This document shows, in pieces, positions 36,952-46,035 of a stretch of 64,000 nt of DNA (position 1 is its first letter; each line of letters begins with the position of its first letter). The notes under the pieces were generated by a model. It worked only from the letters and a program-made list of their open reading frames with translations. It was not told the DNA's origin and did no database searches. The stretch lies in NCBI RefSeq assembly GCF_039555325.1, contig NZ_CP154608.1, positions 2,046,001-2,110,000 on the forward strand, read 5' to 3'. The position numbers and the translations under genes are program-made. Source of the stretch: Sphingomicrobium sp. XHP0239. GTDB lineage: Bacteria > Pseudomonadota > Alphaproteobacteria > Sphingomonadales > Sphingomonadaceae.

Positions 36952-39027
36952 ATGAAGACGATGATGAAAGCGATGGCCCCGGTGTCCCTCAGAACAGCGA
37001 CGTGCATGGCAGCCCTGTTGGCCGGCGCCTGTCCCACAGCCTCGTGGGCGCAGGAAGCTGGCAGCGAAGTGGCGAGCGATGTCGATGCCGCTGCGGGCGC
37101 CCGCATCTATACCTACGAGGATCTTGCCCTCTACGCGCCGCAGACCGCGCTCGAGATGGTGCGGCGCATCCCGGGGTTCCAACTGGAAGGCGGGAGCCAG
37201 GGCCGCGGGCTGGGACAGGCGAGCCAGAACGTCCTGATCAACGGCCAGCGGATCACCGCCAAGAGCAACGACGTGTTCGACACGCTATCGCGGATCGATG
37301 CGCAACAGGTCATCCGCATCGAAATCGTCGATGCCGCGAGCCTCGACGTGCCGGGCCTGACAGGTGAGGTCGCCAACGTGGTGTACGAGGCGGGCGGTAT
37401 CAGCGGGACGTGGCGGTATTTCGGGATCCTGCGCGAAAGGATCGACGACAATTTCCTCAACGGGTCGGTCAGCCTCTCGGGCGGCAGTGCCGCCGCACGC
37501 TGGTCGCTCAGCCTTGCCAACAATCGCAGTCGGCAGGGTAACTACGGTCCCGAGCTGGTGTTCGGCCCCGACGGAGAACTGCTCACACGGCGCGAGGAAA
37601 TCTCCCGCTTCAACGGTGATCAGCCGCGGGTTGCCGGCAGTTATACCCGCAGCCTTTCCAACGGCGACGAGATGAACGTCAACGGCGCCTTCGGCCTCAA
37701 TATCTCGCGCAACGAGACGCTCGGCACGATCGCCCGCGCGGACGGCAGCGGGTTCGACCAGCGTTCGCTGAGTAGCGAGGACGAGTGGAACGCGGAAATG
37801 GGCGGCGACTATGCCTTCGATCTCGGCGACGGCCGGTTCAAGCTGATCGGCCTGCAGCGGTTCGAACATTCGCCGACGGAAAGCCTGTTCGGAGTCGTCG
37901 GACTGGGCGACGAGCGGTTCGTGCGGACGGTCGACGAAAGCGAATCGATCGGTCGCGGCGAATATGGATGGAAGCGCGGGACGACCGACTGGGAACTGGC
38001 GGGCGAAGCTGCGTACAATCGCCTCGCGGCGACGTCGTTGCTGGTCGACGAGCCGCTCGACGGGCCGGGCCGCGAGATCGCCTTTCCGGACAACAATATC
38101 AGCGAGCTTCGCGGTGAGGCGATCCTCAGCATGTCGCGGCCGGTCGCCCCCGCCGTCTCGCTGCAGCTGAACGGCGGCGCCGAATATAGCCGGATCACGG
38201 CCGACGGCAGCGATGCGAGCGGCTATTTCAATCCCAAGGGATCAGCCAACCTCAACTGGCGCGCCAGCGACACAGTCACCGTGGATGCTCGGGTGGAACG
38301 CACGGTCGACCAGCTTAACTTCTTCGACTTCCTCGCGACCGTCGATCTTCAGGACGATGCCGATCGCGGGCGCAACAACGCCATCCGCCCCCCGACCCGC
38401 TGGATCGGTCGGCTGGAAGCGGCGGTGCGCCTGGGCGAATGGGGATCGGTAACGCCCTTCGTGACGGCGCAGCAGATCGACGGCGTGATCCAGGCCATCC
38501 CCATCGACGCCGATACCGAGGCGCTGGGCAATGCGGGCGATGCGACTCGCTGGACCGTGGGCGCGGACGGTACCTGGCTGCTCGGTCCGGTCGGGGTCGA
38601 GGGAGCGCGGGTCGATTTCGACGTCTCGCTGGGCGACAGCCGCTTCATCGATCCGCTGCTCGGGACGCCGCGCGCGCTCAACGGCCAGACCTATTCGCGC
38701 ATCAGCGTCAACTATCGCCACGACATTCCCGGCAGCCTGATCGCCTATGGCGGCAATTTCTATACGCAGGACAGCGAAGGCAGCTTCCGGCTCGACCAGT
38801 TCACCAATCGGTTCAACAGCGGGCCGAGCGTGTCGGCATTCGTCGAGCACAAGAATCTGTGGCGCGGGATCCAGGGTTCGATCAGCGTCGAGAACATCCT
38901 GCAATCCTCCGACCGGTTCGACCGGATCGCCTACGTGGACCGACGCGACGGGCCTATCGCCTTCACCGAATTTCAGGATCGCGAATTCGGCCGGGTCGTG
39001 AGCTTCAGCCTGTCGGGATCGATCTAG
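36952..39027 (+). CDS. TonB-dependent receptor-like outer-membrane protein
   Basis: The 691-residue precursor has a long signal peptide (to about CPTASWAQ), a plug domain (YTYEDLALYAPQTALEMVRRIPGFQ, QNVLINGQRITAKSNDV, IEIVDAASLDVPGLTGEVANVVY) and a beta-barrel of alternating strands ending FGRVVSFSLSGSI. The terminal residue is Ile, not the usual aromatic, and the plug lacks the standard RGPxGxLYG motif, so it belongs to a divergent receptor group. The ligand is unknown. It converges with feoB on a shared CTAG, which hints at, but does not prove, an iron-related role. Confidence 0.82.
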   Translation: MKTMMKAMAPVSLRTATCMAALLAGACPTASWAQEAGSEVASDVDAAAGARIYTYEDLALYAPQTALEMVRRIPGFQLEGGSQGRGLGQASQNVLINGQRITAKSNDVFDTLSRIDAQQVIRIEIVDAASLDVPGLTGEVANVVYEAGGISGTWRYFGILRERIDDNFLNGSVSLSGGSAAARWSLSLANNRSRQGNYGPELVFGPDGELLTRREEISRFNGDQPRVAGSYTRSLSNGDEMNVNGAFGLNISRNETLGTIARADGSGFDQRSLSSEDEWNAEMGGDYAFDLGDGRFKLIGLQRFEHSPTESLFGVVGLGDERFVRTVDESESIGRGEYGWKRGTTDWELAGEAAYNRLAATSLLVDEPLDGPGREIAFPDNNISELRGEAILSMSRPVAPAVSLQLNGGAEYSRITADGSDASGYFNPKGSANLNWRASDTVTVDARVERTVDQLNFFDFLATVDLQDDADRGRNNAIRPPTRWIGRLEAAVRLGEWGSVTPFVTAQQIDGVIQAIPIDADTEALGNAGDATRWTVGADGTWLLGPVGVEGARVDFDVSLGDSRFIDPLLGTPRALNGQTYSRISVNYRHDIPGSLIAYGGNFYTQDSEGSFRLDQFTNRFNSGPSVSAFVEHKNLWRGIQGSISVENILQSSDRFDRIAYVDRRDGPIAFTEFQDREFGRVVSFSLSGSI

Positions 39028-40871
39028 CCCAGCCCGAAGGCGACCGCCGTCCAGTAGGTCGCCCCTGCCGCGACATAGGCTACCGCGAACAGATAGACGG
39101 TCATGAAGATGGGCCATTTCCAGCCGTTCGTTTCACGCTTCGTCACCGCGATCGTGCTGATGCACTGCGGGGCGAAGACGAACCAGGCCAGAAAGGCCAG
39201 CGCGGTGGCGAGGCTCCATCGACCCGCGACACGCTCTTCCAGCGTCTGCAGTCCTTCCTCGTCCTCCGCATCGAGCGCGTAGACGGTGCCGATCGCGGCG
39301 ACCGCGACTTCGCGCGCGGCCATTGCTGGAAGTAGGGCGAGGCTGATGTCGCGGTTGAAGCCGATCGGCGCGACGACGACTTCGATGCCGCTGGCGATCT
39401 GTCCGGCGATCGAGGCTTCGACCTGGTTCTCGCCCGGCTCGGCCTGCGGATAGGAGGCCAGTGCCCACAGGATGATCGTCGTCGCCGCGATGATCGTGCC
39501 GGCGCGTTTCAGGAAGATGACCGCGCGTTGCCACAGCCCGATGAGGACGTCGCCGATGCGGGGGAGCTGATACTTGGGCAGTTCCATCATGAAGGCTCCG
39601 CCCTCCCCCTTCACCACGGTGCGGCGGATGAGCGTCGCGATCAGCAGCGCGCCGAGGATGCCCGCGGCATAGAGGCCGAACAAAACCAGGCCCTGCAGGC
39701 CGATGCCGGGGCCGACCGGCGTGTCGGGAATGAAAGCGGCGATGATCAGCGCATAGACGGGCAACCGCGCCGAACAGGTCATCAGCGGCGCGATGAGGAT
39801 GGTGGTCAGCCGGTCCTTGGAATCCTCGATCGAGCGGGTCGCCATGATCCCGGGGACCGCACAGGCGAAGCTCGACAGGAGCGGGATGAAGGCCGAGCCG
39901 TTGAGACCCGCCCGGGCCATCAGCCTGTCCATGAGGAAGGCGGCGCGCGCCATGTAGCCCGACAGTTCGAGCACCAGGATGAAAAGAAACAGAAGGATGA
40001 TCTGCGGCAGGAAGACCACCACCGAGCCGACGCCCGCGAACAGGCCGTCGACGATGGCGCTGCGCACGATCCCGTCGGGAAGCGTGGCGGCGACCCAATC
40101 GCCCGCCGCCAGGACTGCGGCTTCAAGCAGGTCGGCAGGGGGCCCGGCCCAGGCGAACACCGCCTGGAACATGACGAACAGGATCACGGCCAGGATGGCG
40201 GGCCCAGCGACCTTGTGCAGCAGCACGTTGTCGAGACGGTTGGACCAGCGCCGGGTCGGCGTTTCCGACACGATTGCGGCTCGCGCGATGGCGCGGGCAC
40301 GGGCGCGCAACGAGGCGTCAGTGGTCTCGGGGCCGGCCGTCGGCTCGCCGGCCTTCGCCGCCGCCGCCCGGCCGAGCGCGGCACGAAGATCGTCCATCCC
40401 TCGACGGCGAACCGCGACCGTCGCCACGACCGGAACGCCCAGTTCGCGTTCGAGGACCGACGGATCGAGTTCGAGCCCGTCGCGCTCGGCCAGGTCCATC
40501 ATGTTGAGCGCGACCACGGTCGGCTTGCCCAGCGCGATGACTTCCAGTGCGAAACGCAGATGGTTATCGAGATTGGCGGCGTCGATGACAACCAAGAGGG
40601 CGTCGGGGCTGCGCTCGTAATCGCCTTCGCCCAGCACCACGCTGCGCGTGACGCGCTCGTCGGGGCTGGTCGCGTCGAGCGAGTAGGTGCCGGGAAGATC
40701 GACCAGTTCGGCGGGTGCCCCGTCGGCGAGCGTGAATCGGCCCGCGTGCCGTTCGACCGTGACGCCGGGATAGTTGGCGACCTTCTGGCGAGCGCCGGTC
40801 AGAGAATTGAACAGCGCGCTCTTGCCGGCATTGGGATTGCCGACGACGGCGATCAGCGGAATCGGGTTCAT
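39024..40871 (-). CDS. feoB: Ferrous iron transporter B
   Basis: FeoB is the inner-membrane Fe(II) permease with an N-terminal G domain. The 615-residue protein has G1 GNPNAGKSALFN, the effector YPGVTVERH, G3 DLPGTYSL, G4 ALNMMDLAE and the transmembrane Gate motifs (FLPQIILLFLFILVLELSGYM and SSFACAVPGIMATR, with the conserved Cys). It is shorter than E. coli FeoB (773) because the helical spacer and C-terminus are compact. It starts 1 bp after the feoA stop, and both should be iron-repressed by Fur. Confidence 0.96.
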   Translation of the reverse strand: MNPIPLIAVVGNPNAGKSALFNSLTGARQKVANYPGVTVERHAGRFTLADGAPAELVDLPGTYSLDATSPDERVTRSVVLGEGDYERSPDALLVVIDAANLDNHLRFALEVIALGKPTVVALNMMDLAERDGLELDPSVLERELGVPVVATVAVRRRGMDDLRAALGRAAAAKAGEPTAGPETTDASLRARARAIARAAIVSETPTRRWSNRLDNVLLHKVAGPAILAVILFVMFQAVFAWAGPPADLLEAAVLAAGDWVAATLPDGIVRSAIVDGLFAGVGSVVVFLPQIILLFLFILVLELSGYMARAAFLMDRLMARAGLNGSAFIPLLSSFACAVPGIMATRSIEDSKDRLTTILIAPLMTCSARLPVYALIIAAFIPDTPVGPGIGLQGLVLFGLYAAGILGALLIATLIRRTVVKGEGGAFMMELPKYQLPRIGDVLIGLWQRAVIFLKRAGTIIAATTIILWALASYPQAEPGENQVEASIAGQIASGIEVVVAPIGFNRDISLALLPAMAAREVAVAAIGTVYALDAEDEEGLQTLEERVAGRWSLATALAFLAWFVFAPQCISTIAVTKRETNGWKWPIFMTVYLFAVAYVAAGATYWTAVAFGLG

Positions 40872-40872
40872 G

Positions 40873-41139
40873 TCAGGCGGCGGGCAAGGCGACCTGGACC
40901 GCGGCGGCGTGGGCGCGGCGGATGGCGACGGTCATGCGTCCGACGCGCACGGCGACCGGATCGGCACCGAAGGGCGCGCGATGCAGCGCAGTGACCATGA
41001 CCCCTTCATCGAACCCGAAATTGCGCAATCGCGACGCGTCGCGCGCCGGGAGCGAATCCCAGTCGATCGACATGATTTCGCCGGAAACCTGCGTTTCCAG
41101 CACATCGAGCGAGCGGGTTCGGGTGGTTGTCTTGAGCAT
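40873..41139 (-). CDS. feoA: Ferrous iron transport protein A
   Basis: FeoA is a small SH3-like cytoplasmic partner of FeoB. The 88-residue protein has LPARDASRLRNFGFDEGV (the RLxxFG hallmark), VTALHRAPFGADPVAVRVG and VAIRRAHAAAVQV. The first ATG gives the usual length, but it has no Shine-Dalgarno and lies only 4 bp below a Fur-like box, so the message may be leaderless or nearly so. It is directly followed by feoB. Confidence 0.92.
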   Translation of the reverse strand: MLKTTTRTRSLDVLETQVSGEIMSIDWDSLPARDASRLRNFGFDEGVMVTALHRAPFGADPVAVRVGRMTVAIRRAHAAAVQVALPAA

Positions 41140-41143
41140 TATT

Positions 41144-41162
41144 GCAACTGATTATCATTAAT
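41144..41162 (-). promoter_or_regulatory. Fur-like box at the feoA promoter
   Basis: On the minus strand ATTAATGATAATCAGTTGC matches the 19-bp Fur consensus GATAATGATAATCATTATC at 14 positions. The embedded GATAAT could be the -10 element, placing the transcript start a few bases before the feoA ATG. Iron-bound Fur would then repress feoAB directly. Confidence 0.7.
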
Positions 41163-41233
41163 AAGAAGCCGGTGCCACCCTTTTGTGCGGCGATGATCGA
41201 CCCCGATGATGCAACAGGTTGCGAAGGAAGCGT

Positions 41234-41890
41234 TTACATCATCGGAGGGTAGCGAAGCCGCCCGAGAAACCGCGACATGCTGAACCGCCGCGTCGGATCG
41301 CCGCGCAGTTTGGCCTTCACCTTCTCGATCTGCATGACGTCATCGATCCGCCGGTCGAGGAAAGCGGCGGTTTCGCTCCACCCCTCGCTGTCGTCGTCGA
41401 GCCAGGCGTAGAGGGTGGAGGCATAGACGCCGACGAGGGTCGCCCGCTTCGTATAGTGATTGAGGTCGGTCGCCGTATCGCCTGCCATCCGCCACATCGC
41501 ATCGGCGCTGCGCCACGCGGTCCGCGCGACAAGGCCGAGGTTCTGGGGCAGCGACAGTATCGACAGGCCGGTCCGCACCGCCTCGCGCGCGGGCGCCGCC
41601 GCTTCCAGCCGAAACCAGATCAGGGCGCGGATGCGCTCGCGGATCTTCATCGACGCCATTTCCTCGGGCGTGAAGGCCGCCTGCATCGCCGCATCGATCC
41701 CCTCGATCCATGCTGCGACCATCTTCGCGGGCTCGTCCGGAAAAGCGAGGAGCGCGACGTCGCGGTCGATGTCGAGCTGGTCGGCGGCGGCGATCACCGC
41801 TTCCTCGCGCCAACCGTCGAACACCGCATTCTCGGCCACGGCCATCGAGAGTTTGAGGCGAGTCGCGTCGAGCGGGGTAGGATCGGTCAT
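41234..41890 (-). CDS. COQ9 family protein
   Basis: COQ9 proteins are lipid-binding, TetR-fold helpers of ubiquinone biosynthesis. The 218-residue product has the N-terminal TetR-like region (LKLSMAVAENAVFDGWREEAVIAAADQL), KIRERIRALIWFRLEAAAPAREAVR, and the hallmark lipid-binding helix segment TAWRSADAMWRMAGDTATDLNHYTKRATLVGVY with AWLDDDSEGW. The start at 41890 gives the typical length; no good ribosome site precedes it. It is divergent from the old yellow enzyme gene. Other ubiquinone genes are not in the window. Confidence 0.9.
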   Translation of the reverse strand: MTDPTPLDATRLKLSMAVAENAVFDGWREEAVIAAADQLDIDRDVALLAFPDEPAKMVAAWIEGIDAAMQAAFTPEEMASMKIRERIRALIWFRLEAAAPAREAVRTGLSILSLPQNLGLVARTAWRSADAMWRMAGDTATDLNHYTKRATLVGVYASTLYAWLDDDSEGWSETAAFLDRRIDDVMQIEKVKAKLRGDPTRRFSMSRFLGRLRYPPMM

Positions 41891-41974
41891 GGGAGGATAT
41901 GTGGTCCGGTCGGTTGTCTTTCGCAACCGCCACCCCACCTCGGCGTTCACTCGATAGCGACGCGAAAGGACCCC

Positions 41975-43060
41975 ATGCCCGATCTGTTCGACCCCATCAC
42001 GCTTGGCAGCATCGACTGCCCCAACCGCGCCATGATGGCCCCGCTGACCCGCGGTCGCGCCGACGAGCGCGGCGTCCACGGGCCGCTCGCCGCCACCTAT
42101 TACGCACAGCGCGCCGAAGCGGGGCTGATCATTTCCGAGGCGACCGGAATCTCGAAGGAAGGGCTTGGCTGGCCCTATGCCCCCGGTCTGTGGACCGATG
42201 CGCAGGTCGACGGATGGAAACCCGTGACGGAAGCGGTGCATCAGGCAGGCGGACGGATCGTCGCGCAGCTTTGGCACATGGGACGACTGGTCCATCCCGA
42301 CATGGGCGGCGGCCCGCCGATATCGGCCAGCGCCACGACCGCGCCGCAGAAATTGCATACGTTTACCGGCAAGCAGGACGCCGTCGAAGCGCGCGCCTTG
42401 CCGAAGGACGAAATCCCGCGCGTGGTCGAGGATTACGTCCGCGCCGCGGCGAACGCGATGCGTGCAGGATTCGACGGGGTGCAGATCCATGCCGCGAACG
42501 GCTATCTGATCGACCAGTTCATCCGCGACGGCGCGAACCACCGCGACGACGATTACGGCGGGTCGGCGGAAAACCGCTGCCGGCTGATGCGCGAGGTTTG
42601 CGAGGCGATCGGTGGTGAGATCGGGATGGAGCGGACCGCGATCCGCCTGTCGCCGATCGGCGCGGTGCAGGGAGTCGACGACAGCGATCCCGAAGCCACC
42701 TTCACCACCGCCGCGCGCATCCTTCAGGAAATCGGCGTCCCGTGGCTGGAGATGCGCGAACCGGGCGATCATTCATCGTTCGTCGAGGCGGACCGCGACC
42801 GCGTCAGCCCGGCGATGCGCGAGGTCTTCAAGGGCAAGATCGGGCTGAACAGCGATCTGGATCGGAAGAGCGGACAGAAGCTGCTCGATCGCGGCATCGC
42901 CGATTTCATCGCCTTCGGACGCCCCTTCATCGCCAACCCCGACCTTGTCCGGCGGATGCGCGAGGATGCGCCGATGAACGATCCCGACTCCGCGACCTTC
43001 TACACGCGCGGGGCCGAGGGCTACGTGGATTATCCCGAACTGGAAGAGGTAACGTCGTGA
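41975..43060 (+). CDS. Old yellow enzyme family alkene reductase (NemA-like)
   Basis: The 361-residue FMN-dependent TIM-barrel reductase reduces activated C=C bonds such as N-ethylmaleimide or 2-cyclohexenone with NADPH. Landmarks are LFDPITLGSIDCPNRAMMAPLTRGRA, QLWHMGRLVHP, VQIHAANGYLIDQFIRDGANHRDDDYGGSAENRCR (which holds the His-x-x-Asn substrate pair and the DxYGGS signature) and DFIAFGRPFIANPDL. GAAAGGA precedes the ATG. The stop overlaps the start of the SOUL gene (GTGA), so the two are coupled. Confidence 0.93.
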   Translation: MPDLFDPITLGSIDCPNRAMMAPLTRGRADERGVHGPLAATYYAQRAEAGLIISEATGISKEGLGWPYAPGLWTDAQVDGWKPVTEAVHQAGGRIVAQLWHMGRLVHPDMGGGPPISASATTAPQKLHTFTGKQDAVEARALPKDEIPRVVEDYVRAAANAMRAGFDGVQIHAANGYLIDQFIRDGANHRDDDYGGSAENRCRLMREVCEAIGGEIGMERTAIRLSPIGAVQGVDDSDPEATFTTAARILQEIGVPWLEMREPGDHSSFVEADRDRVSPAMREVFKGKIGLNSDLDRKSGQKLLDRGIADFIAFGRPFIANPDLVRRMREDAPMNDPDSATFYTRGAEGYVDYPELEEVTS

Positions 43061-43683
43061 GCGAGAAGAACAATCGATGGAAATGGCTGGCGGGTGGCGG
43101 CCTGGTCGCCGGTCTCGCGATTGCGGGAGGCCTTCGCTATTATCTCAAGGAGAAGGCGACACCCGAGCCCGACCATCTCACCTACGACGAAGAAGGGCGG
43201 TTCGCGCTCAAGGACTATCTCGATTTCTGGGTGGCGGAAACGGTCGCCTACGGCGAACGGCGCGAAGCGATCCGATCGGGCTTCCGAACGCTTGCCGATT
43301 ACATCTTCGGGCGCAGCCACGAAGGCGAGACCATCCCGATGACCTCGCCGGTATTGGAGGAGGCCGACGGCGAGGATCGGTGGAAGGTGCGATTCGTGAT
43401 GCCCGAGGGCGAAAGCGACGCGACGCTGCCGACCCCTCCGTCGGGCGTGACGCTCAAACCGGTGCCGGGGCGGCGCTATGGCGTGATCCGCTTCGCGGGT
43501 GCGCCCGGCGACTACGATCTGGAAACCGAGGAACTGAGCCTGCGCGGCTGGCTCCGGGAGCGCGGCGAGGAGGTCGATGGCCCGCCGATCTACGCCTTCT
43601 ACAATTCGCCCGCGATCCCCGGACCGCTCCGCCGCAACGAGGTGTGGATCCCCGTCGCGCTGACCGAGCCCGTAGCGACCTAG
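43057..43683 (+). CDS. SOUL/HBP family heme-binding-like protein
   Basis: The 208-residue protein begins with GTG, has an N-terminal membrane anchor (WLAGGGLVAGLAIAGGLRYYL) and then a SOUL domain: FALKDYLDFWVAETVAYGERREAIRSGFRTLADYIFGRS, GETIPMTSPVLEE, WKVRFVMPEG, RRYGVIRFAG and YNSPAIPGPLRRNEVWIPV. Members bind heme or porphyrin, but the heme ligand is not conserved across the family. It is translationally coupled to an FMN reductase, so a role in redox stress is possible but unproven. Confidence 0.9.
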   Translation: MSEKNNRWKWLAGGGLVAGLAIAGGLRYYLKEKATPEPDHLTYDEEGRFALKDYLDFWVAETVAYGERREAIRSGFRTLADYIFGRSHEGETIPMTSPVLEEADGEDRWKVRFVMPEGESDATLPTPPSGVTLKPVPGRRYGVIRFAGAPGDYDLETEELSLRGWLRERGEEVDGPPIYAFYNSPAIPGPLRRNEVWIPVALTEPVAT

Positions 43684-43687
43684 GCGC

Positions 43688-44110
43688 TCAGGCGAACTTC
43701 GACTGAAGCTCGATCATGGCGAGGACCGCCGCGGCCGCCTCCCCGCCCTTGTCCTTGCGGGCGGGGTCGGCGCGGGCTTCGGCCTGATCGCGGTTCTCGA
43801 CCGTGAGGATCGCATTGCCGATCGCGATGCCGTCCATCGTCAGCGCCATGAGGCCGCGCGCGCTTTCGCCCGCGACGATCTCAAAATGATAGGTTTCGCC
43901 GCGGATCACCACGCCGACCGCGACATAACCATCGTACCGACCCGCATTGACGGCAAGCGCGATGGCGCCGGGTAGTTCGAGCGCACCCGGGACGGTGACG
44001 GTATCGTGGGTATGGCCCGCTTTCTCCAGCGCGGCGCGGACGCCGGCGAGCAGCTTGTCGTTGAGGTCGGCGTAGAAGCGCGCTTCGGCGATCAGGATAT
44101 GGGCCATCAC
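43688..44110 (-). CDS. ribH: 6,7-dimethyl-8-ribityllumazine synthase
   Basis: RibH joins 3,4-dihydroxybutanone 4-phosphate with 5-amino-6-ribitylamino-uracil, the penultimate step of riboflavin synthesis. The 140-residue protein has [50 protein letters not shown] (with the catalytic His next to the RGET motif) and [13 protein letters not shown]. It is the last gene of the rib cluster and its ATG overlaps the stop of the RibB-like gene (44107-44110). Confidence 0.96.
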   Translation of the reverse strand: MMAHILIAEARFYADLNDKLLAGVRAALEKAGHTHDTVTVPGALELPGAIALAVNAGRYDGYVAVGVVIRGETYHFEIVAGESARGLMALTMDGIAIGNAILTVENRDQAEARADPARKDKGGEAAAAVLAMIELQSKFA

Positions 44111-45387
44111 TCTGCCTCCGTTTCGATGGGTCGTTCCTCGACGATGCGCAGCCCGTAGGCATCGAGCGCGACGGGGGAATGGCGCGTATTGGTGAGCAGG
44201 ATCATGTCACCGATACCGAGCGCCGCCAGGATCTGTGCGCCGACGCCGTAGCTGCGCATGCCGTCGCCCGACTTGGGGCTGCGGCCCGAGCGAAGGTCGG
44301 TGGCACGCGACAGGCTGCCCGGCGCGGCAGCGTGAAGCGCCACGATGACGCCGCATCCCGTCGATTCGATCATCCGCATCGCGCCACCGAGAAGTCCGGC
44401 CCGATCCCCGGCTTCGCCCAGGACGTCGGCAAACAGATCGAGGCTGTGCATCCGCACCAGCGCGGGCGTTTCGGGATCGACGTGACCGTGGACGAGCGCG
44501 AGCTGTTCTTCACCCGACGCCTTGTCGCGAAAGACGCGGGCGCGCCATGCCGCACCGGACGAGGCGGTGAAAGCGGTCTCTGCGACTTCCTCGACCATAT
44601 GGTCGCGGTGCAGCCGGTAGGCGATCAGGTCGCGGATCGTGCCGATCTTGAGACCATGTTCGGCGGCATAGTCGATGAGATCGTCGAGCCGCGCCATCGA
44701 CCCGTCTTCGCGCATGATTTCGCAGATCACGCCGGAGGGGTTGAGCCCCGCGAGCCGCGAGACGTCGACTGCCGCTTCGGTATGCCCGGCGCGCACGAGC
44801 GTGCCCCCGGGCTGCGCGGTCAGCGGGAAGACATGGCCGGGGCTGACGAGATCGTCGGCGCTCTTCGACGCGTCGATGGCGACGGCGACGGTGCGCGCGC
44901 GGTCGGCGGCGGAAATGCCGGTCGTGACGCCCTCGCGCGCCTCGATCGACACGGTGAAGGCCGTGCCCATGCTCTCGCGATTGACGCTGGCCATCGGCGG
45001 CAGACCGAGCTGATCGACGCGCTCCTTCGTCAGCGCGAGGCAGATGAGGCCGCGCCCGTGGCGGGCCATGAAATTGATCGCGTCGGGGGTCGCCATCTGT
45101 GCGGGGATGACGAGATCACCCTCGTTCTCGCGATCGTCGTCGTCGACGAGGATGAACATGCGTCCATTGCGCGCCTCGTCGATGATGGTTTCGGCATCGA
45201 CCAGCACGTCGGCGCGGCCGAGCACACGCTCGAGGCGCGACAGCGTATCGGCGGTCGGGTTCCATTCCTCGCTGCCGAGTTTTCGCAGACTGTTGGGATG
45301 AAGCCCCGCGGCGCGTGCAAGGCCGGAACGGGTCATCTTGCCATTGTCGACAAGCGATGTGATGCGGTCGAGAAGATCGGTAGCCAT
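44107..45387 (-). CDS. ribB: HTH-like + DHBP synthase + degenerate GTP cyclohydrolase II fusion
   Basis: The 426-residue protein has three parts. Residues 1-60 form an XRE-like helix-turn-helix ([20 protein letters not shown], then [15 protein letters not shown]). Residues 65-270 are an intact 3,4-dihydroxy-2-butanone 4-phosphate synthase ([33 protein letters not shown]), which converts ribulose 5-phosphate. The remainder is RibA-like ([21 protein letters not shown]), but where GTP cyclohydrolase II has its zinc motif (CxxxxCxC) this has no cysteines ([16 protein letters not shown]), so it is probably inactive. A separate RibA should exist elsewhere. An inverted repeat lies just upstream of its ATG, between ribE and this gene. 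Whether the HTH binds DNA is inferred. Confidence 0.9.
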   Translation of the reverse strand: MATDLLDRITSLVDNGKMTRSGLARAAGLHPNSLRKLGSEEWNPTADTLSRLERVLGRADVLVDAETIIDEARNGRMFILVDDDDRENEGDLVIPAQMATPDAINFMARHGRGLICLALTKERVDQLGLPPMASVNRESMGTAFTVSIEAREGVTTGISAADRARTVAVAIDASKSADDLVSPGHVFPLTAQPGGTLVRAGHTEAAVDVSRLAGLNPSGVICEIMREDGSMARLDDLIDYAAEHGLKIGTIRDLIAYRLHRDHMVEEVAETAFTASSGAAWRARVFRDKASGEEQLALVHGHVDPETPALVRMHSLDLFADVLGEAGDRAGLLGGAMRMIESTGCGVIVALHAAAPGSLSRATDLRSGRSPKSGDGMRSYGVGAQILAALGIGDMILLTNTRHSPVALDAYGLRIVEERPIETEAE

Positions 45388-45397
45388 GCCGGGCCGC

Positions 45398-45437
45398 TAT
45401 CACACCGCAATGTGATATGCCAGCCGTGTCCATCACA
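45398..45437. promoter_or_regulatory. Inverted repeat operator candidate before ribB
   Basis: TATCACA (45398-45404) and TGTGATA (45411-45417) form a 7-bp inverted repeat with a 6-bp spacer, starting 11 bp from the ribB ATG. A third half-site, ATCACA at 45432-45437, lies 33 bp from the first, overlapping the end of ribE. The half-sites face opposite to CRP (TGTGA-N6-TCACA), so CRP is unlikely. The HTH-bearing RibB is the obvious candidate binder, by inference. Confidence 0.6.
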
Positions 45438-46035
45438 TTCTGCTGGCGATCATCCGTTCGAGGTAGCGAGCGAGGACGTCGATCTCGAGGTTGAGCTTTC
45501 GACCCGCCGCGATGTTCGCGAGCGTGGTCTTCTGCGCGGTGTGGGGGATAAGATTGACGGTGAAGAAGGTATCGTCGCCGCGATCCTCCACCGTGTTCAC
45601 GGTCAGCGAAACGCCGTCGAGCGTAACCGAGCCCTTGGCCGCCAGCCCACCGCCCAGTCGTCGCGGCGCAACGATGCCGACGTCGAGCGACCCGCCTTTC
45701 TCCTGAACACTCAGGACCTCCGCCACGGCATCCACATGACCGGTGACCAGATGTCCCCCCAGTTCGTCTCCCATGCGCAGGGCGCGTTCGAGGTTGAGGC
45801 GCGCGCCCTCTTCCCACAGGCCGGGAGCGGTGCGGCTGACCGTTTCGTTGCTGACATCGACCGCGAACCAGTCTCCACCTTTGTCGACGACCGTGAGGCA
45901 GGCGCCCGAACAGGCGATCGAGGCGCCCATCGCGACATCGTCGAGCGGGTCGGTGCAGCCGATCGTCAGCCGCCGGTCTCCGCGTTCCTCGACGCTCCGC
46001 ACGGTGCCGATGTCGGTGATGATGCCGGTGAACAT
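45433..46035 (-). CDS. ribE: Riboflavin synthase, alpha subunit
   Basis: The enzyme dismutates two 6,7-dimethyl-8-ribityllumazine molecules into riboflavin and a pyrimidine. The 200-residue protein has the two lumazine-binding repeats: MFTGIITDIGTV, ACSGACLTVV, then GHLVTGHVDAV and KGSVTLDGVSLTVN. It starts within the stop of ribD (TAATG) and has GAGGAGGG upstream. It is often named ribC in other schemes. Riboflavin synthase ends in YLERMIASRM, with the lysine-rich tail seen in others missing, which is not unusual. Confidence 0.95.
   Translation of the reverse strand: MFTGIITDIGTVRSVEERGDRRLTIGCTDPLDDVAMGASIACSGACLTVVDKGGDWFAVDVSNETVSRTAPGLWEEGARLNLERALRMGDELGGHLVTGHVDAVAEVLSVQEKGGSLDVGIVAPRRLGGGLAAKGSVTLDGVSLTVNTVEDRGDDTFFTVNLIPHTAQKTTLANIAAGRKLNLEIDVLARYLERMIASRM

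Noticed and set aside
41219-43060. Extended open frame ahead of the old yellow enzyme
   Set aside because: The first 250 codons overlap COQ9 on the other strand; OYE homologues begin at MPDLFDPIT, and GAAAGGA precedes that ATG.
45398-45417. CRP/FNR site ahead of ribB
   Set aside because: The half-sites point outward (TCACA-N6-TGTGA), the reverse of the CRP consensus.
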